Part shown: positions 57,058-64,000 of the stretch, piece after piece
Numbering within the stretch: the stretch's first letter is position 1
How the letters are laid out: the number at the start of each line of letters is the position of its first letter
Source of the DNA: Chlorocebus sabaeus
Lineage: Eukaryota > Chordata > Mammalia > Primates > Cercopithecidae
NCBI RefSeq assembly: GCF_047675955.1
Contig: NC_132925.1
Location: 72,545,622 to 72,609,621, forward strand
Direction: 5' to 3'
Length of the DNA: 64,000 bases
The notes under the pieces: generated by a model
What the model was told of the DNA's origin: nothing
The model's database searches: none
Seen by the model: only the letters and a program-made list of their open reading frames with translations
Position numbers and translations under genes: made by a program

Positions 57058-57360
57058 GCCGGACACAGTGGCTCATGCCTGTAATCCCGGTACTTTCGGA
57101 GGCCGAGGCGGGAAGATCACAAGGTCAGGAGATACAGACCATCCTGGCTAACGTGGTGAAACCCTGCCTCTACTAAAAATACAAAAAATTAGCCGGGTGT
57201 GGTGATGTGTGCCTGTAGTCCCAGCTGCTCGGGAGGCTGAAGCAGGAGAATGGCCTGAACCCGGGAGGTAGAGCTTGCAGTGAGGTGAAGCTGGGATGTG
57301 GAGCTTGCCATGAGCTTGCAGAGTGAGACTCCATCTTACCAAAAAAAAAAAAAAAAAAAA
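57058..57360 (+). mobile_element. AluY SINE with rearranged right arm
   Basis: Sense Alu starting 'ggccggacacagtggctcat', with AluY-type 'gatcacaaggtcaggagata'. After 'gtagagcttgcagtgag' the usual end ('ctgagat...gcactccagcctggg') is replaced by about 45 bases containing two more 'gagcttgc' motifs, then a normal 'agagtgagactccatctt' and A20. Target duplication: 57,040-57,057 and 57,361-57,378 (16 of 18 equal). Confidence 0.93.
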
Positions 57361-57379
57361 GAAAATCAGAAGGCTAGGG

Positions 57380-57829
57380 CATATATATTTGTTGGGCAAC
57401 TGGCAGATGGTGTTCTAGACCCTTTGCATGTATTATCTCATTGCTTCCTAATTATGGGGGTTCAGGTAGCATATCATCAAAGCTACTTGCTTTTCCCTCA
57501 ACATTAATTTATAATTTTAATAGAATAAATATGTATATTGAGTATATAATCATTGTAACAATTGAAATAATGTAGAAATAAGCATATTGAACACATGAAA
57601 ATTCCCTTTATTCATTTCTCCTCTTTCCCCAAAGTTTTCCCCTTCTAATAGGTTAGCAACAAAGACTGGCGCATCTTTCCTATATCTTTGCATTTATTCA
57701 ATAAAAATAGCTTTTAATACATAAAAGTGACCATCCCATATATATTATTCTTCCATTCACTTTTTTTCACTTAATAATTTTTTTTAGAAATCTCCCCATC
57801 TCTGTACCTAAAGATGCTAATAACAGTTT
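57380..57829. other. No gene seen; AT-rich DNA
   Basis: AT-rich stretch after the AluY. Possibly an old LINE remnant, but I cannot support a name. Confidence 0.35.
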
Positions 57830-58025
57830 ACATATAACACTTATTATGTACCAGGAACAGTTTTACATGACCTAACATATCTAATGCTCAAAATAACCCT
57901 ACGAAGAAGGGCCCCAAGAAGTTTAGCAACTTGCCCAGATCAAAAGCTATTAAAGGTCATCACTTGCAATTGAACCCACACTGGGCATCTTCAGAATTCA
58001 CACTTTTAACCACTCCGCTGGACCA
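57830..58025 (-). repeat. MIR SINE
   Basis: 'cacttattatgtaccaggaa', 'gcaacttgcccagatcaaaa', 'caattgaacccacactgggc' and 'cttttaaccactccgctgga' give the full antisense order. Confidence 0.85.
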
Positions 58026-58092
58026 TCTCTTTAACACCTTGTTCTTTCAATCACTATATACTTTAAAATGTAAACAACACTACTATAAAGGA

Positions 58093-58390
58093 TGTATTAG
58101 CCCATTTTCCCACTGCTATAAGAACTGCCTGAGTCTGGGTAATTTATAAAGGAAAAAGGTTTAATTGACTCACAGTTCCACATGGCTGGGGAGCCTCAGG
58201 AAACTTACAATCATGGCAGAAGTCGGAGGGAAAGCAAGGCACATCTTACATGGTGGCAGGAGAGGGAGAGAGAGAGAGAGAGAGCACAGAGGAAACTGCC
58301 AAACATTTTTAAAGCACCAGATCTCGTAAGCACTCACTCACTATCATGAGAACAGCATGGGGGAAACTGCCCCCATGATTGAATCACTTC
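58093..58390 (-). mobile_element. MST/THE1-type MaLR LTR, truncated
   Basis: 'tgtattagcccattttccca', 'aattgactcacagttccaca', (GA)n at 58,268 and 'aacagcatgggggaaactgc', stopping at 'gattgaatcacttc'. About 90 bases of the LTR 5' end (higher coordinates) are missing. Closest in text to the 5' LTR at 10,082. Confidence 0.9.
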
Positions 58391-58436
58391 TTTTTTTAAG
58401 AAAGACCCCCCCTCAAAAAAAAAAAAAAAAAAAGAA
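58391..58436 (+). mobile_element. Probable Alu-tail scar joined to the LTR
   Basis: 'aagaaagaccccccctc' followed by A19 resembles the last bases of an Alu ('gagcaagaccctgtctc') plus its poly(A). No Alu body is present, so a deletion seems to have joined the LTR interior to the end of an Alu. Confidence 0.4.
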
Positions 58437-58439
58437 TAC

Positions 58440-59150
58440 CTATGTAGAATTATAGAGTCAAAGAGTTTAAAGTACCTCCTAAATTGGGGGTTGAGGGCCC
58501 CAGGCTCTAGTGGGCACTGTCTTACTTCCCCATTCTCATCCCTAGCATTGGCCTCAGTGGGCTCCCTCTGGAGGGTCTCCTAACAGTGGTTTGAACACCA
58601 CCTGAGGGCAAGCCCTGGGCTAGGCAAAGGAAATCATGGGAAGAAAAGCTCTTGGTGTGAAAAGAGAGCCAGACAAACAAGTAGGCATTATATTATAACA
58701 GAAATTATGGACAGAGGTTAAATTGCTCAGATGGAGTGATCTGATCGATTAACCATACAGTTTCACAGGCAAATTAGGTTTGTGGAAAAGAGCATCCTGT
58801 GATGCACAGAAACTGTTGTGGGACTTTCCTTAGTGCAGCTAAAGACAGGGTCCTTGTCACATGACCATGAAAATTTAGGCTTGCAGATGATTTGAAGAGT
58901 GAGAAAAATGGGATTGATTGGGCAAAAAATGGGAAACAGGGCAGAGCAAGAGTCCTGCTAGTACATGCTTCCCACTTCACAGATTGAATCTGGGTTCCAC
59001 CCAGGAAGAGGAGAGGCCAGGCTCCTCCCCGCTGCAAAGGGCATGAACTTCTGTGACTCCACCCCAGTGGGCACTCCTCTCAGTGCACAGGCTGCTTGGA
59101 GTTTCTCTGGGAACCCCTTCCTACCTGGCTGTCTCAAAACATTATCCTTG
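58440..59150. other. No gene seen; unassigned DNA
   Basis: Unique DNA with no exon or family recognised. Confidence 0.4.
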
Positions 59151-59154
59151 GAAA

Positions 59155-59312
59155 CGGCCTTGTGACCTTGGACTAGCTGCTTTTCCTCATATGTAAATTA
59201 GTAATGATACTTCCTCACAGGTTTTAAAGGATTAAATGAGATGTCTATAAAGTGCTCCCTATAGTTTCTGGCACATTCGAAGTGCTCAAGGAAGAATAGT
59301 GATCATTATTAG
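59155..59312 (+). repeat. MIR SINE
   Basis: 'gtgaccttggactagctgct', 'tttcctcatatgtaaattag' and 'gtttctggcacattcgaagt' in sense order; the tRNA-like head is missing. Confidence 0.8.
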
Positions 59313-59751
59313 CTGAATTTTATGACATCTGTGTATTCCCTTCTTTTACCCAAGTGGTAATTCTGTCAAAATCAGGAATATGGTTGATTTGGAATGACCT
59401 TGTTCTTGGCGAATCCCTACTGGTCCCTAGCAATCACTGCATTATTTTGTCAAAAGGCTTATTTAATAATATATACTAGCATTTTGTTTCCCTTTCAAAA
59501 ATGAGACGTTTGCACATCTCTAATCTTCAAACATATCTCTGCTGGTTGATACTGCCAAGGTACATTAGTCAAGTATTTACATTCCTGATACAATCTTCCC
59601 AAGACACCCTCAGAACTTTTGCTAGTTCATACATAAATAACGCTGTTCGGTCACTTTGGTTTTTTTTTTGAAGCTACTCCAGTAACTCCTTGTCAGTTGA
59701 GAAGTAACATCACCATTTTTAAAAGATGCTTAAGATCTTAAGTGCTAATTG

Positions 59752-59804
59752 AAGTGAACTCTTTCCTTCATACGCCCAAAAAAAAAAAAAAAAAAAAGTG
59801 AACT
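59752..59804 (+). mobile_element. Micro-retroinsertion: 17 bp plus poly(A)
   Basis: A 17-base sequence (59,761-59,777, ctttccttcatacgccc) followed by A20 (59,778-59,797) sits between exact copies of 'aagtgaact' (59,752-59,760 and 59,796-59,804, the last As shared). This is the layout of a very strongly 5'-truncated L1-machinery insertion of some polyadenylated RNA. The source RNA is unknown. Confidence 0.6.
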
Positions 59805-59809
59805 TACTA

Positions 59810-60578
59810 GTTCAAAAAATATAAAAATCAATGAGAAAGATTTAAGGAAGCAATTAATGAGATAATGTCTAGAATGCAGTTTGAGCCCCTGGGAAGAAAT
59901 GTTTTTATATCCACAGAGCATTTTTATCATTATGTTTGTTCATGAGCTATGAATACAATTGAATTCTTCTGTGAAATCAGTGCCTGGAGGTAAGAAAAAA
60001 GGAAGAGTCAATATTTTGTCTTTATGTACCCTAGAGTTCTTTGTTCAGATCTATTTGAATATTTATTTACAATTACTAATAGAACACAAAACCTTTTTTA
60101 AAAAGCATTTGACTAATCTCAGGTTAAAGAAAAGTGGATCTATCAACCACCTTCATTTTTATCCCTGAAACTCCTTTTTTTTGTTGTTCTAAAATTGGAC
60201 TATAATTTTTAGGTTGGCTTTAAATCATTTCAGAAAGATTCTGAAGCATTCTTTATTTGTACCTTCACCTACTTCGTTATTGACTTTGTAATTTATTTAA
60301 CTGACACTGGATTTCTGTACGCCATCCATCCCCCTAATCTGGTGCACTGTCTACAGTTACAGATTGACCAGAAAAACTAAAATAGAGACACCTCCTAAAT
60401 TCAAAGTGATCATGCCCAATTGTCATTATTCTCCATTTGACTGAAAGCAAAGATCACAGAGAACTTTTCAATAGCACTAGTTCAGCTGTGGAAAATTGTA
60501 ATCTTTTCATCCCTTCAGATAAACACGAATGATGGAGAGAGTGAACAAATCATTTAATCCAGAAACCTGTATTCTAGA
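59810..60578. other. No gene seen; AT-rich unique DNA
   Basis: No repeat family or exon recognised. Confidence 0.4.
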
Positions 60579-60579
60579 G

Positions 60580-60738
60580 CAGTGCTCCTCAAATGTTAAG
60601 GAGCATACAAATCATTTGGAGATCTCATTAATAAATTGTGATTCGGTTTGTAAGAGTGGGACCTGAAAATCTGCATTTTTAACGATCTTGAGCAGTGCCT
60701 AGACTTTTTATTCATAGACCAAACTTTGAAATGCAAGG
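60580..60738 (+). mobile_element. MER5B-like hAT element with target duplication
   Basis: 'cagtgctcctcaaatgttaa', 'cctgaaaatctgcattttta' and 'ccaaactttgaaatgcaagg' give both ends. The 8 bp on each side (60,572-60,579 ttctagag; 60,739-60,746 atctagaa) share 'tctaga'. Confidence 0.8.
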
Positions 60739-60739
60739 A

Positions 60740-61165
60740 TCTAGAATGTTTTAAAGTTTTTAGACCAAACACATCATTATTTGAATTGAGTTACACACTT
60801 GGAAAATATAGTGTACACAATACATAAAAGTTTATGTCAGAAGTTAGACCATACTCAAAAGCAAGTTGTCAGTGTAAGAAAATTATAGCAGATTATTTGC
60901 CAAATTATTCCTTTGAAAATGCAGTGTACCTATGGTATTTACATAGACATTGGAAAAATAATTTGATACTGCTAGAATTCAACCAAAGATTTTAATGGGC
61001 TTCCCAGCTGCAAAGTTTTTGACTCATATACTGCTTATTTTGGAGTAAAAATAACTGCTGATTATGCAAATATTTTATAGAAAAATCTTTACCAACTGAT
61101 TTCTTATTTTTTTATGATATCAATTTATCCTTTGAACTGAAATGACTTTTTTTCTGAATCATTAT
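60740..61165. other. No gene seen; AT-rich unique DNA
   Basis: No repeat family or exon recognised. Confidence 0.35.
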
Positions 61166-61168
61166 TAT

Positions 61169-61462
61169 GCCAGGTATGGTGGCTCATGCCTGTAATCCCA
61201 ACACTTTGGGAGGCCAAGGCAGGTGGATCACTTGAGGTCAGGAGTTCAAGATCAGCCTGGCCAACATGGTGAAACCCCGTCTCTACTAAAAATACAAAAA
61301 TTAGCCTGGCATGGTGGCATGTGCCTATAGTCCCAGCTATTCCAGAGGCTGAGGCAGGAGAATCACTACAACCCGGGAGGTGGAGGCCGCAGTGAATCAA
61401 GATCACACCACTGCACTCCAGTCTTGGCAACAGAGTGAGACTCCATCTCCAAAAAACAAAAA
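61169..61462 (+). mobile_element. AluS SINE
   Basis: Sense Alu 'gccaggtatggtggctcatg' through both arms to 'gactccatctccaaaaaaca'; short impure A tail. Likely diverged target duplication 'tctgaatcatt'/'tctgaagcatc' at 61,153 and 61,464. Minus-strand frames over it are Alu-derived. Confidence 0.95.
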
Positions 61463-61667
61463 GTCTGAAGCATCATTTTAATACTTTGTCTAAAGAATGA
61501 ATCAGAAAAGTTTGAAAACAGAAGAGGAAAAAAATTCTCCATAAAAAAGCACCTGCTGTACAATGACTTTTATTACTTTCTTAGAATTTTCTCTTTTTTT
61601 TTTACACATCAAGTCCTACATACAATCCATGTATGGACAAATTTGTAACCTACTTATTTTTCGTTAG

Positions 61668-61737
61668 ATTATATCTTAAGCATTCTGCACATTATATAAC
61701 CTTTTTACATTATCTCTTAAGCATCCTTCACATTTTA
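61668..61737. repeat. 41-bp tandem duplication, two copies
   Basis: 'attatatcttaagcattctg' at 61,668 is followed 41 bases later by 'attatctcttaagcatcctt' at 61,709; the match continues into 'cacatt'. A single diverged tandem duplication in AT-rich DNA. Confidence 0.7.
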
Positions 61738-61739
61738 GT

Positions 61740-62689
61740 TGATATGCCTGAATTTATCTAAGTGTCCTATTTCATTGACAGTTCATTAGGTTGTGATTTT
61801 ATAAAATATGGTAAAGTTTCTAATGTATTGGGATATTTTACTCTATTTTAGTAATTTCCTTAGTATACAGTCTCAGCAGTGGTATTGATGGAGCATATTT
61901 TCAGAGATGTTCCACATTTGTTAAATGATTGGATAAAATAATATTATAATCTCTAAAATATATTGACAAAATATTTTCTTAGAAGACATAGTCAATTTTC
62001 ATGTCATCAGCAGTGGGTGACAGCACCAGGTTTAGGCTCAAATGTCATTTTTATTCTGTCCTTCTACGATGTTCTAAAGTAGCGCTGCTGCTTCACGTTC
62101 TCCACCACATCACCTCTTTTGTTCAGTGGCACTTGAGACCATATGAAATTATCTTACATGATGTATAACCTTGCATGGCATTTTTCTTTCCCCTTCTAAA
62201 ATACAAGAAGCAACAGTATAATGGCAACAATCTTGTCTGTATTGCTTACTGCCTGGCACATTGTAGATACTCACAGCATATTTAACAAATGAATCCATTT
62301 TGCAAATGTGTTAGAGAAATAAAAACTGCTTGGTTCCTTTAATTTGCTTTTTAAAAAATTACTACCCTCATTATTAATTTATAATTCTCCCTTCCCTTTT
62401 GTGAACTATTTCTTTAAGTCTATGTAAATGCAAGTTTGGGCCATGAACATGTAATATAATACATCCAGACCAGCTGTACTCTTACTTCAGGATGTGGATT
62501 TGGTATCTTCCTATAACACACTCTGCCCATGTGGAGTGAAGATATGCATATCACCCAAAGTGACCAGAGATTGAAGGGGCATGGATGGATGTAATGAAGA
62601 TGAAGTAATGGAGATGATGTACATTAGAATGAGCTTGAAAACATATGACTAGGCACCACCATGAGAGGTGGGGGAGGGCAGGCAATTTT
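61740..62689. other. No gene seen; L2/MIR tail at about 62,230
   Basis: Unique AT-rich DNA, with 'actgcctggcacattgtaga' near 62,250 as the only recognisable ancient LINE/SINE tail. Confidence 0.4.
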
Positions 62690-62888
62690 GTATTCTAGGG
62701 GAGATTTGGCAATGCTTGGGGACATTTTTGCTTAGGAGGGGAGGTTGCTAGGCTGTCTATCAGGTAGAGGCCCAGGATAGACCCCCAAAACACAGAAACC
62801 CTGATCTACAATGCGACATAGACATCAATATTGTTTAAAATCTTCACAGATGATTCAGGTAATGTGCAGCCATGGTTGAGAACTATTG
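62690..62888 (+). mobile_element. MER20-type element with MER5-like end
   Basis: 'atttggcaatgcttggggac' and 'atttttgcttaggagggg' match MER20 (hAT-Charlie). The right part 'gattcaggtaatgtgcagcc' and 'atggttgagaactattgg' matches the end of MER5A, so two DNA transposon fossils seem joined or nested. Confidence 0.65.
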
Positions 62889-62924
62889 GAATTTTGGAGA
62901 AATGGTTGTCGAAAATGTTAGCTA

Positions 62925-63112
62925 AAGGAGCCTATTAAATTCCCTTGGGAGCGTTTTAAAAATACAGATTATCATTTCCTAATTACCATCACCTTCCCTC
63001 AACCTCTTTACCGGTAAGTGTGAAGTGGGATGGGGAATATCTAGTGTTCAAAAAGTCTTCAGCTGATTCTAATGAATTTCTTGAGTTAGAACCACAGGTG
63101 AGAGTCTGAGTG
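62925..63112. mobile_element. MER5A-like remnant
   Basis: 'gagcgttttaaaaatacag' and 'cagctgattctaatgaattt' followed by 'gagttagaaccacagg' fit MER5A in order. Strongly diverged. Confidence 0.4.
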
Positions 63113-63114
63113 AT

Positions 63115-64000
63115 TCTCAGCTTAGGTGAGAGGATGATCATTTGCTCCAGCATGTGTGCTTTTAGAAGAGTTTCCTACATGATTCTGCTAAGCACCTTCT
63201 CCTGCAGAGTTAACGACTCGGTGCTTTGTTATAGCAGAGAGAGCCTGTAGGTGTCAAGAGAGGGAGGGAGGCAGGCTCCAACCTGTGTGTTTCCAGCACA
63301 GCACTGTCTGCCTGGGTGGCATTGGAGTCTACGGACAGCAAGAAATGAGATCACATTTATGTTGGTTTAAAAAAAAAAAAAAAAAAAAACCTGCCTGCAA
63401 AACTCACTTAGCTTTACCATTAAGCAGTGGGATCACTGGTTCTCTTTTGCTGCCTGGGTCAAACATACTGGAATTTGAAGCTTCCAAAAGTAGATGAAAG
63501 AGAAGACCACCTGGGAAATGGCTTGTTCCAGTTACCCCCAATCACTCAGAATAAAATTCCAACAAAGGAGCTAGTCCTTTGTGTGACCCCTGCCCTGACT
63601 CCCTCTCTCAAATATTCTGGCCCTGATGTGGACTGTGTTTGAAGATAGCTTTAAAATATGATCTAGGCTTCCAGACTCCCTAGAGTCCTCAGTGGTGCTC
63701 TTTGGCATCTTATCTGGGTCATCAAAGTGCTTGAGCTCGTTCATAATTTATTAGCAAAGGTGCCTTTATACCACCTTCCAAATCACCGGAGCCGGGTAGA
63801 TTTCAGCAGAGGCTGCCTGCCAGCAGTGCCTCTTGCCTTCACCCAGGTTAGGGTGAAGAAATGGTACTTTGATCCATGCCTGTTGTGGTATATTGATCCT
63901 ATTAACATTATCTCTTAGGAAAATCAATGTTTCAGTCTTGCAGGAGATACATAAATAAAGTGATACAAAATAAATCAAGGCCAATCGTTTCCTGATGGAG
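63115..64000. other. No gene seen; A21 run at 63,369
   Basis: Unique DNA to the window end. The A run at 63,369-63,389 does not follow any recognised retroelement. Short frames have no domain. Confidence 0.4.

Noticed and set aside
63309..63396. A third micro-retroinsertion at the A21 run, with 'ctgcctg' on both sides
   Set aside because: The repeat is only 7 bp of low complexity, and the 80-bp insert resembles nothing. The evidence is weaker than at 59.7 kb and could be chance.
1..64000. CRISPR arrays, bacterial operons, phage or toxin systems
   Set aside because: No regularly spaced palindromic repeats, operon-like gene packing or ribosome-binding sites exist; the repeat content is that of a primate genome.

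Overview
This window looks like nuclear DNA of a primate, most likely an Old World monkey (macaque/baboon group), from an intergenic or intronic region. The evidence is a dense mix of Alu, L1, MIR, L2, MaLR, ERV and hAT-type repeats. The youngest-looking Alu (about 17,407-17,684) carries bases I associate with the cercopithecid AluYR lineage. I found no convincing protein-coding exon, tRNA, rRNA or bacterial/viral gene system. Every long open reading frame I could place lies in a retroelement; the others look like chance frames.

Layout. 1-3,697: ancient MIR/MER5/L2-like remnants and unassigned DNA. 3,698-10,482: the most structured part. It holds an MST/THE1-type LTR, an old L1 whose 5' end was inverted by twin priming (4,118-5,854), a hAT remnant, and a complete MaLR provirus (6,118-10,482, minus strand). 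A younger L1 with its own target-site duplication is nested in the provirus 3' LTR. 10,490-29,200: mostly unassigned DNA with an L2, two 5'-truncated L1s, four Alus, MIRs and a hAT copy; two repeat-free stretches (about 21.4-21.7 and 27.9-28.4 kb) could be conserved non-coding elements. 29,484-33,929: a decayed class I (gammaretrovirus-like) endogenous retrovirus with both LTRs and recognisable pol pieces, broken by stops and by an L1 3' UTR fragment. A related longer solo LTR sits at 46,385-46,802. 33.9-64 kb: an ERVL-type LTR, an old L1ME-like element, many MIRs, four more Alus, MER5/MER20/MER1/hAT DNA transposon fossils, another truncated MaLR LTR, and two very short poly(A)-tailed insertions with apparent target-site duplications.

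The window reads as a chronological stack. MIR/L2/MER5/MER20 form the oldest layer; L1M, MaLR, ERVL and class I ERV come next; L1PA and AluJ/S follow; AluY/YR is youngest. Several young elements sit inside older ones, which gives relative dates. Nothing here resembles a new enzymatic or defence system. The most interesting items are the nested MaLR/L1 locus with a possible 3' transduction, the twin-primed L1, the tiny retroinsertions, the internally repeated ERV LTRs and the candidate regulatory islands. Subfamily names are from memory of consensus sequences and were not checked with a repeat-annotation tool.
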